Shown: positions 13,408-28,400 of the stretch, in pieces | How the letters are laid out: each line of letters starts with the position of its first letter | Position numbering within the stretch: position 1 is the stretch's first letter | Assembly (NCBI GenBank): GCA_009617715.1 | Contig: VTFK01000245.1 | Span: forward strand, 806,001 to 870,000 | Origin: Plectrocnemia conspersa | Lineage: Eukaryota > Arthropoda > Insecta > Trichoptera > Polycentropodidae | Reading direction: 5' to 3' | DNA length: 64,000 nt | The notes under the pieces: model-generated | Seen by the model: only the letters and a program-made list of their open reading frames with translations | What the model was told of the DNA's origin: nothing | Databases searched by the model: none | Translations under genes and position numbers: made by a program

Positions 13408-16400
13408 ATGTCGGACTCTGACCACGAAAAGATACACATTCAAGTGAGCGAGCTTTGTCGTTCTTTTCCTAAATTTCGTTAAATTAATATTGATAGAAAA
13501 ATTATTGTAAAGCGTCTGATGCAAAATAAGTTTTGAATACAATAAATATTCTAAGATTTACTACGCAACTGTGAACCATTGTCAAAACATGACTCACTCC
13601 GTTTAATGTTATTGTTTAACGTTAACTTTTATTCAACTCGTACTTTCGTCCTTTCCAATTCTAGTGCGATATGTCAGCAACGCTAATATAATACATCACA
13701 ACCATTCGCGTATTTATAGCTAGTCTAATAAAATTATACTGCAGAACTGTTTCGCATCAAACTGTGTATTAGACAGAAAAGTATTGCCAATTTCAATATT
13801 TGTAAGTTTGCTTGTTAAAAATTCAAACTTTGCCGCTGTTTCATTTTGTATGTTTACTTTAGGCGTATTACGTAATGCCATGTTTTGGGGCGTTACTGTG
13901 TTATGAAAATACTGACTCGGTCTGCGAAATATGTGCGAAATTCGATTTCGTCGTTGACGTTTTTTAAGCAATTCGGTTGAACGTTTAGTTGAGGTACTTT
14001 TTATATTGTTGTTATGTTTTACTTCGCTTGTTTGATAATCGCAGTGAACAGTCATGGTTTATGCATGGTCGTTAGTTTTCCACGGTCTATTACTACTACG
14101 ACGAGTAAGGGAAGATGGTATTGATCCTTTTGTGCGGAAGCTGTGCCACAGCGATCGTAAACGCCCCGGAACATTTCGCTTATATATTTTTTACATTTAT
14201 ATTTTTTAATTTTACATGCGAGAATTACTTAAAAAATATAAATAAATTTTAAAAATAAAATTCTCATCTAGTCGATGTGCTAACTTGCCATTTTTACTGT
14301 CTTAAATTTTTCGACTGGTATTTACAGTTCTTGGCAAATGTCCTCAAGCTGTTCCAGAGTCTGTGGCTTATTTAGCACTCATAGATCAATTTATTGCGTC
14401 CGCTGCGTATTCAAGAATGATTCTGACAGTAACAGCGACAACAATTCAATTATAGTTCGGTTGTAAGGTGTCTGTTTTTTACAGCAGTTACAGATTATTA
14501 TAATATATTAAACTATTTTTGTTTATAATATTGTTTTGTAACATAAGTTATTTATCAAAACAGTATATTTATTTTTAGATAAAATAAAACTGTATTTATA
14601 GATTTATAGATATGAAACTAACACATGTATAGTTTAAAATCAATATCAGACTGTATATATATTATGATTCATTTACTATTTTTATAATATATATATATAT
14701 GTACGTAAAAATATTGAAAGTAAAAGAATTTTATTTTTGTCAATAGTTATAGAAATATGCGCTCAAAACTAAAATTTTAATAAAAATCATTTCATGATTT
14801 ACTATTTAATTTAACGACAAAACAGACTAATACCTGAAAGGTCTGGGCTCGAATCCCATATAAACCTTTGTGTTCGTGAAATAGGAATTAGTGATTAAAT
14901 ACTTATAATGCTGATCGATCATTACAGATTAGTTTTATCTAGATTTTTTTTAATCACAGATGAATTTCATGATAAATTATTAAAATCGAGTTAGGTCGTA
15001 CACAGGGCCGCAAAGAACAAGCACGGGGCTTGGGTAAAACAACATGATAAAAATGGCATTTTATATATTTTTTAGCATTGTAATATAATTTCTTGAATAA
15101 ATAATAATAGGTATGGGTTAACCCTATGCTACAAATAAATTATCACTGTTGCGACATATTTTATGTGAAATATTTTAATTAGACATTAAAAATATTTACC
15201 TGATAATTAGTCGTGTTTTCTTTGCTGCTCAGTGTTGCCATATAGTGAATTTCTAGTTTAGGTCAAAAACAATAAAATCGTGCCATCGCGGTGTGAGTGC
15301 TCGATTATCAAGTAACAGTATTACAAGTGAGAATCGAATCAAGCACATCTAAACCAAATTTTGACCAATAGGAGAGCGCAAAAAACAATTATCCCTTCTC
15401 AAAGTCAAAAATCCACGTCAAAAGCAATAAAATCGTGCCGTCGCCGTCGCAGTGGGAACGCTCGTTACCGAGCGTTCCCACCGCGACGGCGCCAACACGA
15501 TTTTATTGCTTTTGACGTGAATTTTTGACTTCTGAGAAGTGATAATTGTTTTTTGCGCTCCCCTATTGACCAAAATTCGGTTTGAAAATACTGTGATCAG
15601 CCCTCTTATATTAGAAGTCCTTTAGGATAGCAATCATATTCTTATAAAAATTTAGACAAATTTTGGAGCAATATGTGAAATGTGATGTCTGTCTATACTT
15701 ATTCTTCTGAATATTTTCCCCTGAGATATGAGTTGGCTTAGTTTCTATTTGTTAGTTTGGACTTGACCTAATGAAAGTTCAAAAACTATAAATAGTTTTA
15801 CTACTTTCATTAGGTTAGGCTTGGGTTTGAACAGCAATTGAACGTTTCGCAACTGTCAAATTGAGTTTCATAGACATATTAGAGCAGCATATTAGCGCCT
15901 ATCATTTAAATTATATTTTCGCTAGTAGAAATATATATCTCTTGGTTAAAATGTATTTGGACTTTACTAGTGAAAATATAACTTTGCCAAAAAATACACA
16001 TTTACTGTAGCATTTATGTATCGGATGTAAATATATATATTACTTCATATAGAAAAGTTTTTAAGTTTGATTTTAAACATCGCATATGTATTATAAATAT
16101 ATATTAACTAATTATGCATTAAAAAAATATATATTCTTATATATTAAGTTTCTGGTATTTTTAATCTTTAGCTACAACTCAATAAAATATGATTTTTTTA
16201 TATTAATCTGTACTTACAAATTGCATATTAAAAATATCATTTTATTTTAAGCGTTAGTTTAATTCTAAAGATAGCACCAATGATATTATTTCATGATTTT
16301 TGCAATAGATTTAATACATATGATATGACGTTTATCTATCAAAAAATATTTGAAAGAAATCGAAATTAAGTAATTTTTATAAAATTAATAATAATACATG

Positions 16401-19400
16401 CCACTTTTTTATAACAAAGCTTCTATAGCATTTTTAGCAGAAAACAAATATAAAGAATATTAATTCAATATGTTTTTTCTTGCTTTAAGAACAGTGGTAT
16501 AAGTCGGTGATAAATAATTTTCTGGTAGATTTGAATTAGTGATTATTAAATAATTATAATCGATTATCATAGCTTAAGTTTTCCTAGATTTTTCTAATCT
16601 CACGTATTAATATAATGTTCAAAAATTAGAATAAAATCAAGCTGGGTCGTGCATAGTATTATTTATTGATTTTAATCTGTAACAATAGTTAAAATGTATT
16701 AAAATTTATTTCACTGATTTTCAAACTTTTATTTCAGTTTCAAGGCTCACTAATTAGTAGTTGTAGATTGTGTTTACCCCGTTTTAACGCATTAGGCTAA
16801 CGCCCGCAATGTTGCAACGGAAGATTTAAAATAAATATTTTTAATAAAAGTCTCACTGCCAGTCTAGAAATATTATTGCTTTACGTATGAATTTTACCAT
16901 AAGGACCATTTCCTTTATGCACAAAAAAAACTAAATATATATTCTGCCTACAGTGTTTATTATTGTTTTACATGATTATGATCGTTTTAATTTTACAGAA
17001 AAAAAACGTATTTAATAAATCAGTTTATTATATATAATATTATCAAATAAATTTAAGTCATACATTCGTTTTATCAATATACATATATAATATGTTCCAT
17101 GTAAATAAGTGTGTTTTTAATACTCAAATTTTATTCACGTGTTGCATAATTATCTTCTTGTTATCATCAATTTCGTTATTATTTATCGCAATTTATATAA
17201 CGTTTGTGCAGTATCGCACGCTTCATAGATTTTGGAGTATATTAATTCACATTATTGGTAAAGATAAAACTGTATACTATATATATACATCTACTAAAAT
17301 GCAGATTTGCGCTTTGATGGTATAAAGTTTAGAGCGGCTGACCCAGTAGCGTTGAATGTGATCCTTTGTGCATCGCTGGTTGGTGACCCCTGCTGCCAGT
17401 ATAGCGAGTGCATCGCTTGGAAGGAATGAGACAATACTGATAGAATCTAGTTCACCACGCCCAAGCCGTGATACGAAAAAATCTGATGTATGAAATCAGA
17501 TTTCCCAATCGTTGTCGAGAGGAATAGCAATGACTTCATAAGATTTATAATCGGCGAACGCTGATCATTCAATAAAATATAATTGCTATGTATTTCTCTT
17601 TTAATTTACTTTCATGAAGTTATTGATTTATATCATACCATATAAGAAGTATAGATAATTTTGTTGACTATGAAAATTGGGTTACATTCTTAGATTTCGG
17701 ATTTTTGACGTAAAGTAGCTTCACTTGGTGCAAGTTCTCTGAGATTCAGGATGATTTCTTGGTTGGGCTAGATCAATGTTAAAGCGGTTCTAAATCGCAG
17801 TATGGATCGATTCGGCGTATATTCAAAGCGGTAGTTCAAGTGGAAGTACAGAAGTCAAATTCAGAATGACAGTTATCTAATACGTTTTTTATTATACTCT
17901 CTGGCCCATTGAAGCAAGTGAATTTTATTTGATATTATTTAAATCTATCAACAATCTCTGATATTTTGCAATTCGGCTACACTTTGCTCGCTACCTGTTC
18001 AGTTGCGATATCTGGGGCTGACCGCTTTTTTTGTTGCGCAGCGGTTTTAAATGCACATTGTTTCGTTACTTGCGTCGCCACTATTGATCCCGTTTATTAT
18101 ATTTGTTAAAAACTGAGAACTCCGCTTTGGTTCTTAGTGAATTTGTGAGGCATAAATACATTAATTTTATGACCTTTTTAACTGTTATTGGTCAAATAAT
18201 TTCAAGGATAACATTAAATTTTTTAGCCAAACTAATTTTACTAATCAATTGGAGAATAAACAATAGTTACATATATTAATTTTTAAGTATGTTTTTGGAA
18301 TACATTTACAATGAAATCAGATTCGATATAAAGTGTAATATGTTATCATGCAATAGTGACTTAACTTTGTTTACCGTTTAATTTGTCACATGTCGTTATC
18401 GACGAGGACGAACATTTTTGCTAGAGATCATTGCTAATATTTATCGAAGCCATTAGGTTTAAACGGTGCACGCAATGTGTGTTTATCGTCGTTTACAGTA
18501 GGTATAGGATAACACTATAGTACCATAGTGTATAAGTCGTCGCTCACTTTAATCGTCTTAGAATACACAATGTATATATGTATACAAAATACAAGGTGTT
18601 CCATGAAAAAATTTACTTCTGTTTAAGTCGTTTATCGACGACTTAATTACATTACTAGTTACAATCAATGAACTTGTTTCAAGTCCAATAGAACATTTAA
18701 AACAAATAACCTGATTTTTATCGAGTTACTTTAAAAGTTTTTTTAATCCAAGAAATAAAGTATGGTACAATAGTATTTTAGTTAAATTTATATTATATAA
18801 AACATGGAGTTGAATTTTTGTTGAGAACATTTAAACGAACTTTATCTATTAATAGTCGACGATGCAATTTCCTTTTTTGCGCACTCACATATGCACATAG
18901 TTGTTGTTAATTGACTTGCGATTGATTTCCGACTTTTTTTCATTCTTTGCCATGTCAAATTGCTAGAATGTATTGGCTGATAATTAATTACTTTTTTACC
19001 ATATAACTATAATATTATTAATTAAGAAGAAGCATATTGATGAAATTTTGCGGTTAACGTATTGATTGTTCATCACGTATTTTTTTTGTACTGCTCGAAG
19101 TGTAGACATTATTAATTCTAGCATCTATCTGAGAATTGTGTTTTTTAACGAAGCGGTATTTTTGTTAAATAGTTAATTTAATAATTTGTATAAATATTAA
19201 CTTTTAAACTTATGTAAATTTAACCTCATGGAACATTATTTGACGAATATTTTAAGTTACACGATTGACGTTGTGTCTATAAATATTTCTATAATATATC
19301 AAACAATCATTGTATTTATTAACGTGGCGAAAATGTATTGATAAAAGCTTTGAAATTGTATTGACTTAAACTATAAGTTCATTCCCAAAACGCAATTTCG

Positions 19401-22400
19401 AAGAGCTTGAAAGCCCAAGGGAAATCCGGAAAATTTCTATGAAATACGAATGAAATTTAATAAATTATTTATTTTATTGTTATTGATATATCAAGATGAA
19501 ATATTGTTATTTTAATCACTACTCATAAATCAATAATAAACATGTTTATTTTTATACATTATTTTATATTGTCAAAATATAAAAATGTAACGTGAATACC
19601 ATATATGATAAGTACTCTTTTTTAATATTGTAGATATTACAAATTGGCATAAAATATTTCTATAATTAATAACAGAGTTTGTTTTTCTATTTTCTTTACT
19701 ATTATGAAAAATGTTATTCTTACTCTTTCAAAATAAATATAATTAAAGTAGTGCAATACTTCAATTACGTTAAAAATATTTTCAAAACTAATTTTAGAAT
19801 TACACAATGAAGTAATATATATATATAAGTAAAAAAGTACTTTGCATTTCACTTAAAATATGACAGATATTAATTTTAAACGTAATATATGTATGTTAAT
19901 GTATTTTAACAAAATATGAATTACCATAAAATTTCATGCTTTAAAAATAAAATTCATGGTAATTTAAATATCTAATTAAGACCCACTAAATTCTACATGT
20001 TTTAATTCCTACGATTTAAAAAAATCCTGCAAAATATTTTAAATTCCACAACCATACAAGTTACATGACCGTGAAAATTCTTCTTATACATATACCAAAA
20101 AAGTAGTGAAACTTTATGATAATGTAATTTTCACAAAAACTCTAATGTTCATTCTGAAACAAGTCGTTTAGAAAATGCTGATCTAAACTAGGACGTCGAC
20201 CCGTTTTTTAAGAACGAGGTCTGGCTATAGAACCACGTTTATTTTGGACGATGCTGCAGAGATCGTCAACGGTTTAGTGTTTTCCCTATATGAAAAATTT
20301 AGTTTTAAATTATTCTTACGCGGCTACAACAGGGCTTGGAAAAAACATAAAAAACACCCTAATCTTTTTTACGGTTTGCATACAAGATACACGTACGTCT
20401 GATTCGATTTGTAAACGTGAATTTTGCACGCGCCCAAAATAGAATGAATTAATTCCGCACGTAATGTAGTAGTTTGTTTGAATAGTGAATTCCTAACTAG
20501 CTGGATTGAGCCGATGTAACTTTTAAATGTAATACCACTCTGGGAATTCGCGTCTGTCGAAAAGTATGTTGTTTATCTATAGATGATTATGTAACGTTTG
20601 TAAAAAAATATACTCAAAGTTGCGATCTAAATTTGTATTATAAAGTATTTTAGGGCTGTATTATTGTATTATATATTATTATTATGGAGCGAGTATTCCG
20701 TTTTTCTTTATCCTTTTATTCAGAGAGAAATATTGGATGAACTTTCACGACATTTCGTTTGTTTTATGTGTTCTTTTTCTCGATCTAATTTGTTTTGTTT
20801 CCGAGGCAAGTTTGCGAATTGAAAATGTTGTTATTACATTTGATTTATATTAATAAAAAGATACAATGTTAGAATTCATCCAATTTTCTATACAAATATA
20901 CAAATGGAAAAATAACTAAACCTTTTCTAATGTAAATGTCATATGAACCAATTTTTGTTATGGTCCGCTTATTTTCCACTGAAAGATGATCTAGCTTAGT
21001 TTGTGTTCGAAAACTATAATTAATTTTAGAATTTTCATTAGGTTAGGCTTGGGTTTGAACAGCAAATGAACGTTTCGCAACTGTCAAATTGAGTTACATA
21101 AACATTTTAGAGCAGCATATGAGTTAAATTATATTTTCGCTAGTAAAAATATAACTTTACCAAAAAATAATTCGCTGCTACATTTATACATCGGATGTAA
21201 ATCAATAATGATAAGTATGTAAATTTAGTATATATTAATACATATAGAAAAGTTAAAGTTATATGATTTTATTAGCACTTGACAGATAATTTATATTTTC
21301 ACTGGTAAAAATATATATCTACTGGTGGAAATGTATCCTGATATGATTTTACTGAAATTACATTTTAAAAAATACTTGCGGGATAGATTCGAGATTGATT
21401 TTTCTAGATTTTATCTTAAGAATAAGCACATGGTACTTATTGTATTATTTATTTATTTTGCCGCATTAAATCTACTGATAATACAATTTACAAAAACAGT
21501 AAATTTATATTATTCAGCTGGTTCTGTTGTTGATTTTCCGTTATTTCTTTGCTTCTTCCTTATTTTGGTATTCAATCTGAAAATTCAGATCGAATACCAA
21601 AATTTACTGCCACTAATTTACATTCGTTGAATATTTTCTCGCATGTCTAACGTTCCAAAAACAATAAAGTCAACAATAATCTGCAAAGAAATTGTAATAC
21701 AATTGGAGCCGCGTCAAAAAACTACAAACTGTCCTCTTGAATACAAATGTTTATTATCAAAGTACTACCTAGATAATGGGTGCTTTTGAAGGCAATGTTC
21801 CGCTCCTTTTATTTCTCGTATAATATGTATCAAAAAGGTCTAAAGAAACTTATACCTGAAAAACGTCAAAATATAGGTACATTTCAAACAACAGATTCAT
21901 TATTTGAAGTCGGTTTTTACTTTTTTTATAAATATATTCTTGCTATGATATCCATATTTGGGCCCCTTAATGAGAACGGACCTCGGGAATTTGAACCCTC
22001 TCGGCAGGTTTGAGTATGAAACATATTTTGTAATGAGTTTTTTTTAATTTTTATAATTTTTTCAATTTATTCGGAATTCTTGAATTTTATTTAATATTTT
22101 TTACCTCTTTAAAGTTATATTCTAAAAATATTTTAATGTGATATTATTCGAGGCTTAAATATTGTATATATGGTATTATTAATTAAAATTAATATATCAC
22201 CAAGTTGAGCTCGTCCATAATATTCTGAAAGTATCAAGTAATTGTTAATTATTTTTTTACAATACAATACGTGACGGTACTTGATTTGAAAAAAAACAAT
22301 TAGCCCCCTCAAAATCTCCAACCGGCTCTGCGTTGAGGATTAGCTCACACTCACTACACTTCTGTTCCTGATAGCTGACAGAATGAAATCGAAAAAGTTT

Positions 22401-25400
22401 TCAAACGTAATTTAGCCTATTAATTGTTAGTATATTGTAGTATAAAAAAGGGGAAGCGGCGCTTTCAGAGCTTATATAGACACAACATATTTTTTAAGTG
22501 GCCGTGATTATGTATCAACGGGTTGTCATCGCATACTTGACATTCCTTTATCAATTGCAATCGCACATAACCATATTTCATTTCGATATAAAAACACTGA
22601 GCAAGTGTTCATTATAGAAGTGACTTTAGATCACATTTTATAACTTGTATTGATGATACTAATTATAAGGTAGATAATTTGTATTTAAGGATTGCACTAT
22701 TTTAATAATGAATTACATTTTTCGTTTTTGGCTTTCAGATTAAAAGATATAAATAAATATTTTGTTGAAATTACTGAATAAAAGAAATATAAGATATTTT
22801 CTCAATTGCAAGATAATATATAAATAAAAGCTTTTGTGTTGTGTTATTACGTGAATCAGGTCAGTGGGAGAGAAATATATTATGAAAACATAATTTATTT
22901 AGTTATATATAAACACTTTTAAAGTGACATGGGGTGTAACGAGAAAATTTCTCTGCCAAGAAAATGTTTTTTGTTTATTGTAACTTTCTCTAATTTCCTT
23001 TTCGCTAATATAAAATCAAACACATCCGCCTAAATTGGAGCTTTCCGCGATAAAATAAAATGCCAATAGGTCCTAATGTCGGGTCATGGATAAAGGTCAC
23101 AGATATCGGCTGGAGAGTTTTGGTGTTCTGTTTCAGATGTGCCAGTGCATAAGTGGATAATATAGCTAGATCTATACATATGATAATAATGATACGTGAG
23201 CAGCGTGTATTTTTCTTCTACTTTGCCGGCGAATACTCGAGATATCGGAGATTTTCTTCTCGATCGTATATTTTCCTCTCAGATCTCGGGCTTTTTGCGT
23301 CAAAGGCGTATTGCGTAACGCACCCGAGGTGTTATACATTTTTCTTTGTTTTATTATCAACGTGTTTTATGTGAGGTATGTTTCGCAGTAAAATAGATTC
23401 ATCATGTCGAATTTAATAAATTTGTATAATAAATTTTCCACGATCTATATATTATTTTTAAGTATACAGTATGTATGACTCATAATAAAATGAGCAACAA
23501 TAAAAGTATTCTTGGAAAATTAATCGTTTTTTGTTATATGAATGGTCAGATTATGTATTCATTGAAATAAAATACTATCGTATCTCGAACTTAAATAGCT
23601 TCTGAGAAATCTCTTTAAAAATATATTTATTCTAATTTACGACAGTACTTTTAACAATGTGTAATAATGCTGTATCAATAATGGTTATTGCTTAGGGTTT
23701 TTAAATATAATAGAAAAACTTCAAACGATAATATATTTTTACTTCTGAATGGAATTCCAGCACTGAGGGAAAGGGAGGAGATCAACGTCTTCTTCTTTCT
23801 TGTGATCTGGATGGTTATATTTTGGCTATAGTGTTTTATACCTTCTGAGTCTGTGAACTAATTTGACAAACCATTTTTTATGGTACCGTCCGCCTAGTCT
23901 CTTAGGGAAGCAAATATATTAGTTTCATGATTCTTGTACAACTGATTTCAACGCGACGATCATATGTGAATTTTCAAAGCTGTTGCTGAAATAAAGTTTT
24001 GCTAAGAATTGATTTGTCCGTTAATGCACTAGCTTTATTAGATCTAATATTATTTTCAAAAATACATATTTATTAAAAAACTACGATTAACTTCCTTATT
24101 TTTTTTGCAAATATTATTACCAATAATATTCATTGGCAATAAATGTTTTTGTAATGTAATATTTGCACTAATAATATAAATATATTTTATATAAGTGTGA
24201 ATTTTTATGTACATTCATTACTATATTTGACAAACAAAAACAGAGTTAATTCAAGGCTATAGGAAATATTTAGGAGAGATCTAAAGAAGTGCTTTCTTAT
24301 GCATACACGTTGATGCGATTTTAGGCAATCGTAACACAGAATACCTTGCAAGATTTTTTTAAAATAAGAATGGTTAGATATTGTATTTTTTTATATATTA
24401 TACTATATTTATTTTTAATCTTGGAGAGGATACCTAATATTTTTAATAATGCTAATAACTAATAATATAATAAACTTGGATTTTAATTTTTAATAATTAT
24501 ATATATAGTCGTATCAAATATCGAGTGACTAGCGTATTATATCAAACTGCTGATTAAAAGCGACTGATTTTTTCGGGTTTCTAAGGATCGTCTTGCTCGA
24601 TTCAGCATAGCTCCACTTAGTGTGTAGACTATATTATCGTTATTCCAAGTCGAAAGCGAAGTGGTAATTTTGACTTAATTGCTGTGGAAAAAGAGAAAGT
24701 CAAACGTCCTTTCCAGTCCTTGTACCTTTGACTGATTCAGATTATTCGGGACGGAACCAGACTCTTTATTAATGTATAATAAATAACTATTCAATCTCTG
24801 GAAGATTTATAATTATATACATTTGGCAATGTGGATATCCTTTTGATCTAGAATGACTGATTCTCGGTGATATTGTTTAAAACAGTCCATCGGTTTTAGG
24901 GAAAACAGCTTTGTAACGATTATTGAACATCTGCGCCGATAGTCATAGCTCTTTATTTCTTACCCCGACAAAAATTCAATTAGTCTTGTTATCCTTTATT
25001 CATTCTGTAATCAATAATTTATTTCATATTCTTCGCGTTAATAAAGATAACTTTACGTAAACTTTACTTTCTGATTATGAAATGTGGTATTGTAAACATA
25101 TTTTAATATCATAAAAACTCATTTAAACCATATTATTGGTTTATATGCAGCGTGATAGTGTCACCCTCAACACATAAAAAATATGATATTAATATTTGTT
25201 TGATTTTACGTGTTTGTATGTATGTATCTAAATGCACATTTGAAAATCTACTTTTCTGTTAACATATAAGGTGTTAATAGCATGGTAAAATTAATTAATT
25301 AAGTAATCGTTGACAGGAAATGGAAGACACAGTTTTTATTCATGGTAACGTATTCCCTTACGACTATTTATCAGTCATTGTTTTGTCAGTGGCATTTACC

Positions 25401-28400
25401 AGTGTTTCAAAAACTGTGTACTTTTAATATTATTAAAACTACGCTGTATGCTAGATTAGGTTTACTCTCAAGACATATTACTAGTAAATATATGTTTGGT
25501 TGTAGATCTACTTATTTTTTATACAGTTATAATGCTAAAATAAGCAAAAAATAAGAAGACGCTAAAAGTTCCGATATATCCTAATTTAATTTCATCGCAA
25601 TATTTCCGAAAAAAGGTCGCATAATTTATCTTTACTCGCGTTCATCCAATAAAATAGCTGCTTATTATTCTGTCGTCGTCCTTATGCATTATTTTTTATA
25701 TTAAAATATTGCTTTGTAAATATGAAGTATTCGTTTTTTATTTTTTTTTAATCTGATCTAAATACATAATTATAAAGGTTAAGATATTTTTCTGCAGCTT
25801 TAATTATTGTATATATATTTCATAAAGACATCATTGAAAATTTTATCTAACTCTAAAACTTATTTTTTTATACCCTAAATAGTTTATGAGATATCTGCAT
25901 TCAAACATATATTTTTGGTTTACCTTATATAGACTATAAGCCAAGTGGCTATCTCCGTAACGCGCATTAAATTACATTAAACAATTAATTACTTATTCAG
26001 CGGTTTAAAATAATATACGTCTGGCAGTTCCGGGCTAGATATATACAATAATTGAATATACAACATGAAGACGTTATACGCTGCCGAAAATCGGGTAACG
26101 GGTCCCGTAGGGTCGGATTTTCCGCTCGGCAGGCCGCGAAACCCCAGAAACCCCCGGTGTCTTGGGACCGAGTGCTTTCACGCTCAACATCAATCAAATG
26201 TCACTATACCAATTTGCACAGTTTACTGCCGTCGATGAAGGTCATGGTGTTCGCGTCACTGGACAAATTGGTTCAAGACCGACGAATGCGACTATATATA
26301 TTGTCGCATGAGATAACGCTCCACTAACTGTGATTTCTGAATAGAATGCGACTGACTAATGAATATGTTAGGTAATTTTTAGCCTTGAAAGAAATGTGTT
26401 TTTTAAAGTGAATTGTCAAAGCTGAATCTAAAATATTTTTTGCTGCACTATATTACCGTGTCACCTGTAATTTGGAGCTGTATGAATACATAATCATACT
26501 GCTTTAATACTATGTATATCACGCTGCAATCTCTGAGTTAAATTGAATACATACGAAATTATTTGCTTCCAGATTGAATTTTAATTTGCGGTTTGTCAAT
26601 AGAATATTAATCAATGGTTCAATAAATTTATTACGTTGCGGCTTTTGACATTTGCCTTCAAAGGATTAAAATAAACAAGCAGCGCAAGCACCCTAGGCGC
26701 TTTCCGAGAGATTGGATTTCGTCTAGGGCTCTAAGGCTAATTACTACTTAGGCGTTAAACCAATAAATGAATGAGCAAAGCGATGGAATCACCTTCAAAT
26801 CCTTTATGATTTTGGAGCTTTCAGCACTCACCTTTGCTGTAAAAATACGACTTGTTCCTTTTACTTTTGGCTATGTGCCTTTTGTCCGACAGTAAAATAT
26901 ATGTTTTTTAGATACTTGAATACAAGACTGTATTTATAACGACTTGTTTTAATGATGCATAATGTTAAAAATACGACCGCGTTAGACGACCCATTAATGT
27001 AAACAAAAGGAGTGTAATGCTTTGTTATTTGATTAGGTTTTCAATAGGAGGTTTTTGCTAATTTTTCCTCTGCCTAAACATAGATAGTATACTCAAAAAC
27101 GTATTTATAACAAATTATACATTTACATAATTGAGGAAATAGTTTATACTAGACACTTAAATTTAATTGTATATTAATTGCACCTGTAAATATTATTATA
27201 TTAAATAAATAAATTGTTATTTTTTTTTATTTGATTATGTTATAACAATTAAAAATAAGTAAACTCAATTTCTGTATATTTATCGGCATGACAAAAACAA
27301 GGTGAATTTAGAATTAAAGCCGCTTAATCGACAGGAATCTAATGGATTCTAAGAATACAATGAATGCAACAGATGTCACATTCCATTGCAAAGTTCTTGT
27401 AGGCGTAGCTATGCTGGTTCCAGTCTCTCCTATATAGTTGTAGCTGTCTGGGATCGGCTTGACTGAGCAATGGTGGAGCCCCAACGGTCATTTCTTATCA
27501 TTACCATTGATGAGTCATCCCTTATCTTGCCGCGCCATTAAAACGTGGCCGCCACGTAAACAAAAATAAAATTATAAGTATATATCAACATAAGTATAAT
27601 ATATATTAAGCTGGTCAAATGTTTATGCGTCTAAAAGCACAGTATATTTTTTACATACGTCCGTTCTTCATTAAATGTTTCATATTACACGTTAGTCCGT
27701 TATTTTTTTATATATGTATGTATGTCGTCTCTAATTGGAAATTTGATATATTTTACGTAGTGCGTCATAAAAATATGGCAGATATTTTTAATTCGCTTTT
27801 ATTGTTACAGAAATATGTCGTCAGCACTGATCGCAGCGGAGACATTCACGTACACGTTCAGGTAAATGTCGATGTTTATTTATCAATATACTCATTATCG
27901 CAAATGCCAACGTCAATACTTTTGTTTAAATGTATATTAATCAGTGAACAAAAGAAATACCTATATATTAATTAAAAAACATATTGAAAACCAATTTTTA
28001 GGAACATCGTCGGGCATTGATCTTGATTTCGCCTGTATTCTAAAATGTAGGATTTTTGATCTGGAAAAGAGTCAAAAGTCTAATATTTAAGGGTACTCTC
28101 AGACCTTGAATTTGTTGTTGTTTTTAATCTGATTTGAATGAGAATTTCGCCACGTGCCAAGATTGTCACTTAAAATTAATTGCACTGAACCGAACGAAAT
28201 TTCCACTCACTTCACTCTCAATTTATCTAATTGTTATTCTGTGATCCTTATTTGAATAAATAAAAATACATTTGAAATTATCTAAAAATAAATATTTTTT
28301 TATCTAATATGTTTTAATGGATATTAAGTGGAGATGTACGAAAATCACACTTCGATCCACAAAAATGGTGATAAATCGTGCATCGAATAGACCAGTCACC

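Larger units (their letters stand above)
13444..27810 (+). other. First intron of the NDRG gene (14.4 kb, repeat-rich)
   Basis: The intron is bounded by CAA|GTGAGC at 13444 and a TTGTTACAG acceptor at 27810. It holds most of the repeats described below: SINE-like copies, the full MITE, and the 15.8/21.0-kb repeat pair. Somewhat GC-richer unassigned patches occur at about 17.34-17.54, 23.1-23.33 and 26.05-26.33 kb. No exon of a second known gene is recognisable. Its length fits the long regulatory first introns common in NDRG genes. Confidence 0.6.

Noticed and set aside
13092..13439. 115-residue minus-strand frame opposite the NDRG first exon
   Set aside because: It overlaps the NDRG start codon region on the other strand in a GC-balanced stretch where chance frames are longer. 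No conserved motif.
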